From Sphingomonas bacterium (lineage in GTDB: Bacteria > Pseudomonadota > Alphaproteobacteria > Sphingomonadales > Sphingomonadaceae), in assembly GCF_028292945.1 (NCBI RefSeq), contig NZ_JAQGLJ010000040.1:1-64000 (forward strand): DNA of 64,000 bases, in the 5' to 3' direction. The notes under the pieces were generated by a model. The model saw nothing but the letters and a program-made list of their open reading frames with translations. It was not told where the DNA came from and ran no database searches. This document shows positions 27,867 through 36,359 of the stretch, in pieces; position 1 is the first letter of the stretch, and each line of letters starts with the position of its first letter. Both the position numbers and the translations under genes were made by a program.

Positions 27867-29794
27867 AATGCCTGCCCCAGCGAGACATAGACCGCCACCC
27901 GGGCCACGCCGGGCTGCGGGTTGAGCGGGGTGCCGACATCGACGCGGATCGGACCGAAGCTCGAATAGTAGCGCACACCCAGCCCCGCGCCGTAGCGCAT
28001 GCCCGAGAATTTCGGCAGCGGGCTGGTGTAGATGTTGCCCGCGTCCAGGAACGGCACGACGCCGAACTGGCCCCATACCGGCACGCGGGCCTCGATCGAG
28101 AACTCCGTCAGGCTGCGCCCGCCGATCGGATCGTTGTTGAGGTCGCGCGGGCCGACATCCTGATAGCCATAGCCACGCACCGACGCGCCGCCGCCGGCAT
28201 AGAAGCGCCGCGACGGCGCGATCTGCTCGCGCGGCGCGCCCAGGATCGACCCGATCCGCGTGCGCGCCGCCAGCACCACGCCCGCCACCGGGCGGTAGAC
28301 GCTCGCATCGAGCTGCATGCGGGTATAGCCGAACGCGGCCCCCTGCAGCGACAGCTCCGGGCTGAGCCGCCCGCCGAGGCGGAAGCCGCGCGTCGGGTTG
28401 AGCAGGTCGTCCGACCCGTCATAGCTGAGACTGGTCGGCAGGGCGCCGATCAGAAAGGTGCGGCGGCGCGCAAGCCCGGTCGCGCGCTCGACGTCGCGCT
28501 CGTCGGACGCGAGCAGCTCCGCGCCCAGCGACCAGGTCCAGGTCTTCTGGAAGAAGATGTTGGTCTGCCGCTCGAGGCTGCCCGCCAGCGTCACCGTATC
28601 GGCCTCGAAGGCGTCGCGTTCCAGATGCGCGGCGCTTGCCTGAAGCGTCAGTACGCGGTCGCGCCCGCGGAAATTGGCGCGGCGGAAGACGACGGAGGCG
28701 AGCTGCTCGCGCAGGCCGGCAACGCCGCGCACGGTCAGCGCGCCTTCTGGCGGGAACAGGTTACGATGGGTCCAGCTCAGTTCCGCGCGCGCGCCCTCGC
28801 CGGTGCCATAGCCCAGTTCGCCCGCGATCGTGCGCGGTGGTGCGGGTTCCATGCGGACGGCCACATCGACCGTGTCCTGGTCTGCGCCGGGAACGGGGGT
28901 GACCTCCACGGTCGACACCAGGCTGGTCTGGATCAACGCACGCCGCAGGTCGGCAATCGCGGTGGCGTCATAGGGCTGGCCGGGCGAGAAGCGCGCGATC
29001 TCGGCGATATGGTCGGCCCCGAACACGCCGTTGTTCGGGTTGGCGGTGATGCGGCCGAAGCGTCGTGCACCGCCGGGGCTGACGTCGATCGCCAGCGTCG
29101 CCGTGCCGGCGGCGCGATCGACGACGATCTCCGACTCGCCGACGGTGGCGAACGGAAAGCCCGCGCGCCCCAGCGTCTCGCGCAGCCTGGCCTCGCCGGC
29201 AACGATCGCGTCGGCGTTGACGGGGTCCGCGGCGGCCACGCCAAACTGCTGACGCAAGTCCGGCGCGCGCGCGCCCGCCGCCTCGACGCCGGCCAGCGTG
29301 ACCCCGGTGAAGCGATACAACGCGCCCGCAGCCGCCTCCAGCACCACCAGCGGCCGTGGGCCGGACTCGATACGGGTCAGCACGCGCGCGTCGTAATAGC
29401 CCTCGGCCCGCAGCAGCGTGGTGAGTAGCGCCGCGTCCTCGCGCGCGCGCCGGTCCAGCTGCGCGGCGTTGGCCGGGTCGCCATCGTTCGCGTTGAGCGC
29501 GGACAGCTCATCGAAGCGCTGCCGCAGCACCGCGCTGGCGACACCGTCGATCCCCTCCAGCCGCCAGGCATAGCGGCGCTCGGCATCTGCATTGGTCTGA
29601 ACATCGGCGGGCGTGGCGGCCTCGGCGACCAGATCGGGCCAGTCGACGCCGATGCCGGGCAGCTCGGCCAGCGGCGCGGACGGGTCGAGCGGCGCATCGG
29701 GCGCGCCTGTGCTCTGGGCAAGCGTGGGCGAGGCCATCAGGACGAGCAAGGACGCGGCGGCCGCCTGTGCGGGCGGCCCCATGCGGAACACCAT
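27863..29794 (-). CDS. tamA: TamA/BamA-family outer-membrane assembly factor
   Basis: Signal peptide, POTRA-like region, C-terminal barrel (RFYAGGGASVRGYGYQDVGPRD; FGPIRVDVGTPLNP). Confidence 0.93.
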   Translation of the reverse strand: MVFRMGPPAQAAAASLLVLMASPTLAQSTGAPDAPLDPSAPLAELPGIGVDWPDLVAEAATPADVQTNADAERRYAWRLEGIDGVASAVLRQRFDELSALNANDGDPANAAQLDRRAREDAALLTTLLRAEGYYDARVLTRIESGPRPLVVLEAAAGALYRFTGVTLAGVEAAGARAPDLRQQFGVAAADPVNADAIVAGEARLRETLGRAGFPFATVGESEIVVDRAAGTATLAIDVSPGGARRFGRITANPNNGVFGADHIAEIARFSPGQPYDATAIADLRRALIQTSLVSTVEVTPVPGADQDTVDVAVRMEPAPPRTIAGELGYGTGEGARAELSWTHRNLFPPEGALTVRGVAGLREQLASVVFRRANFRGRDRVLTLQASAAHLERDAFEADTVTLAGSLERQTNIFFQKTWTWSLGAELLASDERDVERATGLARRRTFLIGALPTSLSYDGSDDLLNPTRGFRLGGRLSPELSLQGAAFGYTRMQLDASVYRPVAGVVLAARTRIGSILGAPREQIAPSRRFYAGGGASVRGYGYQDVGPRDLNNDPIGGRSLTEFSIEARVPVWGQFGVVPFLDAGNIYTSPLPKFSGMRYGAGLGVRYYSSFGPIRVDVGTPLNPQPGVARVAVYVSLGQAF

Positions 29795-29833
29795 TTTCAG
29801 GCGTTTAGCGGTGCTTTCGCGCCGATGACACCC

Positions 29834-30091
29834 TTAGTGCAGGGTGCCGGTCGTGCGCGTGGCGCCAAGCGTCGCGATCAGGCGGCCGACCTCTCGCCAC
29901 CGGCAGAAATGCAGGTGATTGCCGATCCGGCGGCTGCGTTCCGCCCGACAGGCGGCTTCGTCGCCGGCATGGGCGCCGAAGCGGGCGATAAGCTGCCCCG
30001 CATCGTCGTGCGGGCGGGTGCTGGCGAGGTAGGGAAGAGTGTCTGTTTCCACTGGCGGAGACCTAGCGGATGGGTGACAGCGTTTCGGCAA
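29834..30091 (-). CDS. Conserved hypothetical small protein
   Basis: 85 aa; DAGQLIARFGAHAGDEAACRAERSRRIGNHLHFCRWREVGRLIATL resembles a small sphingomonad hypothetical family (from memory). Confidence 0.55.
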   Translation of the reverse strand: MPKRCHPSARSPPVETDTLPYLASTRPHDDAGQLIARFGAHAGDEAACRAERSRRIGNHLHFCRWREVGRLIATLGATRTTGTLH

Positions 30092-30117
30092 CGGAAAGGG
30101 TAAACGATCGATGAGCC

Positions 30118-30131
30118 TTGATTTAGGTCAA
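30118..30131. promoter_or_regulatory. FNR/FixK-like box TTGAT-N4-GTCAA
   Basis: Sequence ttgatttaggtcaa, upstream of the 30140 ORF and the divergent 30091 gene. Confidence 0.45.
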
Positions 30132-30139
30132 GGTGGCAT

Positions 30140-30337
30140 ATGCCCGCCGGACATGGCAGGGCAGCGTTCATGCCTGCCCATCGCCCTCCCGCCGCCGGCG
30201 GCTTTCCCATCGCGCTCGGTGCGATCGGCGGTGCCGCGATCGGTTTCATGCTGGGCCAGCCGACCTTGTGGTTCCTGGGCGGCACGGCGACGGGCATCGT
30301 CATCGCGCTGCTGATCTGGTGGCGCGGGAGCCGCTAG
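30140..30337 (+). CDS. Small two-TM membrane protein
   Basis: ...FPIALGAIGGAAIGFMLGQPTLWFLGGTATGIVIALLIWWRGSR; start may be ATG 30170. Confidence 0.55.
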   Translation: MPAGHGRAAFMPAHRPPAAGGFPIALGAIGGAAIGFMLGQPTLWFLGGTATGIVIALLIWWRGSR

Positions 30338-30348
30338 GCCCGCCGCCG

Positions 30349-30966
30349 TCAGAGGGGTCGGCGCATCTGCCACACGGCGCGGCCGATCACTTCGATCGGC
30401 GCATGGGGTAACGGCGGCGCGGATGGATTGTCGCTGGACGCCACCAAAAGCAGTCGCGAGCGACGAACTCGTTTCACCATCAGCATGCCGTCCAACCGGA
30501 TGACATAGACGCCGCCGCGCGTGTCGGGCGTGCGGCTCGTCTGGTCGACGAGCAGGCGATCACCGTCCAGCAGGCCGGGCGCCATCGAGTCGCCTGCGAC
30601 TCGGATGACCGCGGCCTGCCCCCGGCTTAGGCCGAGCGCACGGGCAGTTTCGATGGAGATGCTGTCCAGCCCGAGCAGCGCTTCGTCGCCGACTGCCGAA
30701 CCCGGTCCCGCCGACGCGCTCACATCGAGCCGGGGAATACGCCACCCGGCGGCGTCCGCCTCGCCCCCGAGAACCTCCTCGGCGACGCCGAAAAAGTTCG
30801 CGAGCATCCGTCGATCCCGCTCGGCCAGTACCCGCGGGCTGCCATAGCGGACCCATTGCTGCAGATAGGCCGGCCCGCGCCCGAGCATGCGCGACAAGGC
30901 TGCAAGGCTGGTCGACGCGTCCTTTGCCAGCACCTCGAGCCGTGTTCTGGGATCGTCCGATCTCAT
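30349..30966 (-). CDS. S24-family LexA-like repressor/peptidase
   Basis: N-terminal HTH-like region, Ala-Gly cleavage candidate (SASAGPGSAV), Ser (VAGDSMAPGLLDGDRLLVD) and Lys (GMLMVKRVRR) of the dyad. Confidence 0.9.
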   Translation of the reverse strand: MRSDDPRTRLEVLAKDASTSLAALSRMLGRGPAYLQQWVRYGSPRVLAERDRRMLANFFGVAEEVLGGEADAAGWRIPRLDVSASAGPGSAVGDEALLGLDSISIETARALGLSRGQAAVIRVAGDSMAPGLLDGDRLLVDQTSRTPDTRGGVYVIRLDGMLMVKRVRRSRLLLVASSDNPSAPPLPHAPIEVIGRAVWQMRRPL

Positions 30967-31011
30967 GGCGAGACCGTAGCGTACGATTTTTCATAGACAA
31001 GTTGGATTTGA

Positions 31012-31026
31012 GAACAGAACTAGAAC
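31012..31026. promoter_or_regulatory. SOS/LexA-box-like motif (GAAC-N7-GAAC = GTTCTAGTTCTGTTC on minus strand)
   Basis: Exact match to the alphaproteobacterial GTTC-N7-GTTC box within a 91-bp divergent intergenic region. Confidence 0.6.
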
Positions 31027-31057
31027 GACAGATGTAATCTGGAGTCGGGGAAGGCCC

Positions 31058-31234
31058 ATGGAGCTGCTGTCAGAGATCAACGATTTTCTACGCCGGTCGC
31101 AGATGCCGGCGACCAGATTCGGTCGCTTGGCGGTCCGCGACCCGCGCCTGGTGGGCGACCTGAAAAATGGCCGGCAGCCGGGATCGCGGATGACCGCGCG
31201 GGTACGCGGCTTCATCGCGGGACCCGGCGCGTGA
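31058..31234 (+). CDS. Small HTH-like protein (58 aa, absent from ORF track)
   Basis: MELLSEINDFLRRSQMPATRFGRLAVRDPRLVGDLKNGRQPGSRMTARVRGFIAGPGA; stop overlaps the next GTG start (GTGA). Confidence 0.7.
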   Translation: MELLSEINDFLRRSQMPATRFGRLAVRDPRLVGDLKNGRQPGSRMTARVRGFIAGPGA

Positions 31235-31512
31235 GTACGCGTGATCGCGTCGGGCAGTTGCTCCGCGCGCTACGGCGATCCGCAGCTGAAGCCGGCTGCA
31301 CGGTGGCGGTTAGCCATTCGACGACCACTGCGTGGGCGAGCGCGACGTTCGTGGGCGCGCAGCATCGGGTGTTCGTTCGCGGCAATGCTTGGACCTGGCT
31401 CGCGGACTTGCCGGCGGCCGAGCTCCCCTTGCACGGCTGTTTCGTGGCAAGCTGCGACGTGGAGAGCGCGATCGGAGGCGCCGTGCTGACGATGCTGATC
31501 CTCGAAGAATGA
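31231..31512 (+). CDS. Hypothetical small protein, likely translationally coupled to 31058 gene
   Basis: GTG start within GTGA overlap; 93 aa. Confidence 0.6.
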   Translation: MSTRDRVGQLLRALRRSAAEAGCTVAVSHSTTTAWASATFVGAQHRVFVRGNAWTWLADLPAAELPLHGCFVASCDVESAIGGAVLTMLILEE

Positions 31513-31607
31513 CGCTCATCTTTCCGTCGGGAAGGATGAAGTGGGCGGCGAAGCCGCCGAACCGCACTGACATCCGTTGTGACATTATCTCACAGCGGCT
31601 AGGCGGC

Positions 31608-31621
31608 GTAACGTTATAACG
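31608..31621. promoter_or_regulatory. Candidate Zur-type operator (GTAACGTTATAACG)
   Basis: 10-bp palindrome CGTTATAACG centred ~21 bp before a ZnuD-like TonB receptor ATG. Confidence 0.4.
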
Positions 31622-31637
31622 CAGTGCGAGTCATCCG

Positions 31638-33755
31638 ATGCTGAAATGCGCCGTTCTTCTTACTGCCCCGCTCCTCGCTTCGACGGCCGCCGCTCAGACG
31701 GATCAGCCGGCCGGCCCGCCGCGTGACATCATCGTCACCGCGCCGGTGCGGACCAGCGAGTCCGACGTGCTGCAGGGCGCGTCCGTGCTGCAGGGCCAGG
31801 CGCTGACGCGCGACCTGCGGCCGACGATCGGCGAGACGCTGCAACGGTTGCCCGGCGTGTCGGCGACCTCGTTCGGGCCGAACTCGTCGCGCCCGATCCT
31901 GCGCGGCTTCCAGGGCGAGCGCATCCGGGTACTGACCGACGGGATCGGCTCGATCGACGTGTCCAACACCTCGGTCGACCATGCCGTCATCATCGACCCG
32001 CTGCTGGCGGACCGCATCGAGGTGCTGCGCGGGCCGTCGGCGTTGCTGTTCGGCTCGTCGGCGGTGGGCGGCGTCGTCAACGTCTTCGACAAGCGCATCC
32101 CCCGTGAGCGGCCGGCGAACGGCTATCGTCTCGACGCGATCGGTTCCTATGGCTCGGCGGCGGACCAGCGCTCTGGCGCGGCGTCGGCCGATGTCGCGGT
32201 CGGACCGTTCGTAATCAACGCCAACGGCAGCTATTCGAAGTCCGACGACCTGCGCATCGGCGGTTTCGCGCTCTCGCCCGCCGCGCGCGCCGCCGCGCTG
32301 AGCCAGGTCGGCTTGCCTCAGGAGATCGAGCCTGGTGAGGGCCCGATCGACTTCACGACTAACGCCGCCATTCGCGATCGCCTGCCCAATACCGCCGCCG
32401 AGACCTGGACTGCCGGCGCGGGCGCATCGCTGATCACGGATCGCGGCACGCTCGGCGTCGCGTACAGCCACTATGACAGCCTGTATGGCATCCCCATCCG
32501 CTTCGCGACGCAGGTCGGGCAGGCACAGGAAGCACCCCGGCTGGACGTCGTACAGGACCGTGTCGACCTTCGGGCAGATGTCGAGACCGGCGGTGACTTC
32601 CTTGAGCGCATCCGGGTACGTGCCGGCCACGCCAACTATCGCCATTTCGAGCTGGAACCCGACGGCGCAGTCGGCACGGCCTTCTTCAGCAAGGGCACCG
32701 AGGCGCGGCTCGAGCTGATCCAGCGTGAGCATGGCGCGTGGCGCGGGGCAACGGGCGTGCAGTTCTTCAATCGGCAGTTTGACGTCGACGGCGAGGAGGC
32801 GTTCCTGCCGCGCAGCGAGACCACGCAGACCGGCATCTTTACGCTCCAGCAGCTCGACCTCGGCCGGTTCAAGGCCGAGGGCGGCGCACGCTACGAAGTC
32901 ACCGACCTGTCCGCGCGCAATTCGATCGACGACTTGCGATACTTTCGCGGCAACCGGCGGTTCGAGGCGTTCTCCGCCTCACTCGGCGGGTCGTACGAGG
33001 TAGCGCCGGATTTCCGCATTGGCCTGAACGGCTCGCGCACGACGCGCGCGCCTTCGGCCGAAGAGCTGTTCGCGAACGGCGCGCATGCCGGCACGCAGGC
33101 ATATGAGGTGGGTTCCCCCGACTTCAGGTTGGAAAGGAGCTGGGGGATCGAGGCGACGCTGCACGCGCACGGCGCGATCCTCGACTTCGATGCGTCCGCC
33201 TATTACAACTGGTTCTCCGATTACATCTCCGAAAACCAGGTCGATCAGGCGGCCTGCGAGGCGGCCGCCGCACCGTCCGGTCGCGAGGTCGACCTGCCGT
33301 GTTTCCAGTACCAGCAGGGCGACGCGCGCTATTACGGAATTGAGGCGGAGCTGTCGGCACGGCTGTTCACGCTCGGCGGCACGACGATCGTCGCGGATGT
33401 GCTCGGCGACTATGTCCACGCGAGACTGGTCGGCAACGGTCCCGTCCCGCGCATTCCGCCACTGCGGCTGCTGGCGGGTCTGGAGGCGCAAGGTGAGCGG
33501 TTTACGCTGCGCGGCGAGGTTGAGCGCGTGTTCGACCAGGATCGAACCGCAGCGTTCGAGACGACCACGCCCGGCTATACGATCGTCAATCTGTCCGCGA
33601 GCCTGAAGCCGTTCGGCAAGGACAACCGCACGACGCTGCTGGTGAGCGGCAGCAATCTGTTCGACGTGACGGCACGGCGCCACGCGAGCTTCCTGAAGGA
33701 TTTCGCGCCGTTGGCGGGAAGGGATATACGCGTGACGCTTAAGGTGGGTATTTGA
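31638..33755 (+). CDS. TonB-dependent receptor, ZnuD-like
   Basis: Signal peptide; plug TIGETLQRLPGVSATSFGPNSSRPILRGFQGERIRVLTDGIGSIDVSNTSVDHAV; C-terminal RDIRVTLKVGI. Confidence 0.9.
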   Translation: MLKCAVLLTAPLLASTAAAQTDQPAGPPRDIIVTAPVRTSESDVLQGASVLQGQALTRDLRPTIGETLQRLPGVSATSFGPNSSRPILRGFQGERIRVLTDGIGSIDVSNTSVDHAVIIDPLLADRIEVLRGPSALLFGSSAVGGVVNVFDKRIPRERPANGYRLDAIGSYGSAADQRSGAASADVAVGPFVINANGSYSKSDDLRIGGFALSPAARAAALSQVGLPQEIEPGEGPIDFTTNAAIRDRLPNTAAETWTAGAGASLITDRGTLGVAYSHYDSLYGIPIRFATQVGQAQEAPRLDVVQDRVDLRADVETGGDFLERIRVRAGHANYRHFELEPDGAVGTAFFSKGTEARLELIQREHGAWRGATGVQFFNRQFDVDGEEAFLPRSETTQTGIFTLQQLDLGRFKAEGGARYEVTDLSARNSIDDLRYFRGNRRFEAFSASLGGSYEVAPDFRIGLNGSRTTRAPSAEELFANGAHAGTQAYEVGSPDFRLERSWGIEATLHAHGAILDFDASAYYNWFSDYISENQVDQAACEAAAAPSGREVDLPCFQYQQGDARYYGIEAELSARLFTLGGTTIVADVLGDYVHARLVGNGPVPRIPPLRLLAGLEAQGERFTLRGEVERVFDQDRTAAFETTTPGYTIVNLSASLKPFGKDNRTTLLVSGSNLFDVTARRHASFLKDFAPLAGRDIRVTLKVGI

Positions 33756-33889
33756 TCCTCCCCCCGGAGGGGGAGGTGGCAGCCCGCAGGGCTGGCGGAG
33801 GGGGTGCAGTGGCGCGGGCCGACCTCTCCACGAAGCCCCCTCCGTCACGCGGCCAAAGCCGCGCGCCACCTCCCCTCCGGGGGAGGATT
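33755..33889. repeat. REP-like palindromic repeat (family B)
   Basis: tcctccccccggagggggaggtggc ... gcgccacctcccctccgggggaggatt; related to 38381. Confidence 0.75.
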
Positions 33890-33946
33890 CGCTAGACATT
33901 CCCCCTCGCCCTCTCCTAGCGACAGTCGCAACGAGGAGAGTATCTG

Positions 33947-35125
33947 ATGGCCGGCATGGGCCCTTTCGACTGGGCGGACCCGTTCCTGCTCGACGAGCAG
34001 CTGAGCGACGACGAGCGCATGGTGCGCGACAGTGCGCGTGCCTATGCGCAGGACAGGCTCGCGCCGCGCATTGTGGATGCGTTCCAGCACGAGACCAGCG
34101 ACCCGGCGATCTTTCGCGAGATGGGCGAGCTTGGCCTGCTCGGGCCGACCATCCCGGAGGAATATGGCGGCGTCGGCGCCTCCTACGTGGCCTACGGCCT
34201 GGTCGCGCGCGAGGTGGAGCGGATCGATAGCGGCTACCGGTCGATGATGAGCGTCCAGTCCAGCCTGGTGATGTACCCGATCCATACCTTCGGATCGGAG
34301 GAACAGCGCCGCAGATATCTGCCCAAGCTGGCGTCGGGCGAATGGATCGGCTGTTTCGGGCTGACCGAGCCGGACGCGGGCTCCGACCCCGGCGGGATGC
34401 GCACGGTCGCGACGAAGACGGCAAATGGATACAGCATCTCCGGGTCGAAGACGTGGATCTCCAACTCGCCGATCGCCGACGTGTTCGTGATCTGGGCCAA
34501 GACCGAAGACGGCGTGATCCGCGGCTTTGTGCTCGAGAAGGGCATGACCGGGCTGACCGCGCCGAAGATCGAGGGCAAGCTGTCCTTGCGCGCGTCGATC
34601 ACCGGGATGGTGATGATGGACGAGGTGCAGGTCGGCGACGACGCACTGCTGCCCAACGTCCGCGGGCTGAAGGGGCCGTTCGGCTGCCTCAACCGCGCGC
34701 GCTACGGCATCAGCTGGGGGGCGCTGGGGGCGGCGGAGTTCTGCTTCCATGCGGCGCGCCAATATGGCCTCGACCGCAACCAGTTCGGCACGCCGCTGGC
34801 CGGGCGGCAGCTGTTCCAGAAGAAGCTCGCCGACATGGAGACGGAGATCGCGCTGGGGCTGCAGGCGAGCCTGCGCGTGGGCCGGCTGATGGACGAGGGC
34901 CGCTTCGCGCCGGAGATGGTCTCGATCGTCAAGCGCAACAACGTCGGCAAGGCCTTGGACATCGCGCGGATGAGCCGCGACATGCACGGCGGTAATGGGA
35001 TTTCGGGCGAGTACCACGTCATGCGGCATCTGATGAACCTGGAGACTGTCAACACCTACGAGGGCGCACACGACGTCCATGCGCTGATCCTCGGGCGCGC
35101 GATCACGGGGATCGCGGCGTTTTGA
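33947..35125 (+). CDS. gcdH: Acyl-CoA dehydrogenase, glutaryl-CoA dehydrogenase type
   Basis: [43 protein letters not shown]. Confidence 0.85.
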   Translation: MAGMGPFDWADPFLLDEQLSDDERMVRDSARAYAQDRLAPRIVDAFQHETSDPAIFREMGELGLLGPTIPEEYGGVGASYVAYGLVAREVERIDSGYRSMMSVQSSLVMYPIHTFGSEEQRRRYLPKLASGEWIGCFGLTEPDAGSDPGGMRTVATKTANGYSISGSKTWISNSPIADVFVIWAKTEDGVIRGFVLEKGMTGLTAPKIEGKLSLRASITGMVMMDEVQVGDDALLPNVRGLKGPFGCLNRARYGISWGALGAAEFCFHAARQYGLDRNQFGTPLAGRQLFQKKLADMETEIALGLQASLRVGRLMDEGRFAPEMVSIVKRNNVGKALDIARMSRDMHGGNGISGEYHVMRHLMNLETVNTYEGAHDVHALILGRAITGIAAF

Positions 35126-35149
35126 TGCGCAGGGCAGCCGGCTTTTTGG

Positions 35150-35248
35150 CTCCCTTCCCGCTGGCGGGAAGGGTTGGGCAAGTGCCGGTGAAGGTACGCG
35201 CTTGGTGACAGGCCCTCCCCCAACCCCTCCCGCGAGCGGGAGGGGAGC
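35150..35248. repeat. REP-like palindromic repeat running into the 5' end of the CaiB gene
   Basis: ggctcccttcccgctggcgggaaggg ... ccctcccccaacccctcccgcgagcgggaggggagc. Confidence 0.65.
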
Positions 35249-36359
35249 TCCCCTCACCGGCCTGAAGGTCGTAGAGCTTGCCCGCATCCTGGCAGGGCCG
35301 TGGGCGGGGCAGGTGCTGGCCGACCTCGGCGCCGACGTCGTCAAGGTCGAGGCGCCGCAGGGCGACGACACCCGCACCTGGGGACCCCCCTTCGTCGACG
35401 AGCCGGACGGGACGCGCACCGCCGGCTACTACCATGCCTGCAACCGGGGAAAGCGATCGGTGGTCGCGGACTTTGGCACCCCCGAGGGTCAGCGGATCGT
35501 ATTCGATCTGGTCGCGGACGCCGACGTATTGATCGAGAACTTCAAGGTCGGCGGCCTTGCCAAATACGGGCTGGACTACGCCGCCTTGGCCGCGATCAAC
35601 CCGCGGCTGGTCTATTGCTCGATCACCGGGTTCGGGCAGGATGGGCCGTACGCGCATCGCCCCGGCTACGACTTCGTCATTCAGGGCATGGGCGGCATCA
35701 TGGAACTGACCGGCGAGCCGGACGGCGCGCCGCAGAAATCGGGTGTCGCGTTCGCGGACATCTTTACCGGCCTGTACTCGGTGATCGCGATCCAGGCGGC
35801 GCTCGCGCAGCGCGAGCGGACCGGGCGAGGCCAGCTTATCGACATGGCGCTGCTGGACGTGATGACGGGCGTGCTCGCCAATCAGGCGATGAACTGGTTC
35901 CTGTCGGGCGAGACCCCCCGCCGCGTCGGCAACGCACACATGAACGTCAGCCCCTACGCGGTTTTCCCCTGTGCGGATGGCTGGTTCATCCTCGCGGCGG
36001 GCAATGACGGGCAGTACGCGCGGACGATGGCGGTGCTCGGGATCGAGCCGCGCGCGGAATGGGCGACCAATGCCGGCCGGCTCGAGCACAAGCCGGCGCT
36101 GTTCGCCGCGATCGAGAACGCCACCAGCAGCTTCGCGCGCGACGATCTGCTGGCGCGGATGGAAGCGGCGGGCGTGCCGGTGGGTCCGATCAACACGGTG
36201 GAGCAGGCGTTCGCCGATCCCCAGGTGATCGCGCGCGGCATGCAGATCGAGGTGCGACGGGAGGACGGTTCGACGTTGCCGGGGCTGCGCACGCCGATCC
36301 GCTTCTCGGACGCGGAGCTGGCGCTCGGGCGGGCTGCGCCGATGCTGGGAGAAGGATGA
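35205..36359 (+). CDS. CaiB/BaiF family CoA-transferase
   Basis: GTG start; APLTGLKVVELARILAGPWAGQVLADLGADVVKVEAPQGDDTRTWGPPF. Confidence 0.9.
   Translation: MTGPPPTPPASGRGAPLTGLKVVELARILAGPWAGQVLADLGADVVKVEAPQGDDTRTWGPPFVDEPDGTRTAGYYHACNRGKRSVVADFGTPEGQRIVFDLVADADVLIENFKVGGLAKYGLDYAALAAINPRLVYCSITGFGQDGPYAHRPGYDFVIQGMGGIMELTGEPDGAPQKSGVAFADIFTGLYSVIAIQAALAQRERTGRGQLIDMALLDVMTGVLANQAMNWFLSGETPRRVGNAHMNVSPYAVFPCADGWFILAAGNDGQYARTMAVLGIEPRAEWATNAGRLEHKPALFAAIENATSSFARDDLLARMEAAGVPVGPINTVEQAFADPQVIARGMQIEVRREDGSTLPGLRTPIRFSDAELALGRAAPMLGEG

Noticed and set aside
33845-35419. 524-aa minus-strand ORF
   Set aside because: Antisense to gcdH and CaiB genes and reads through repeats.
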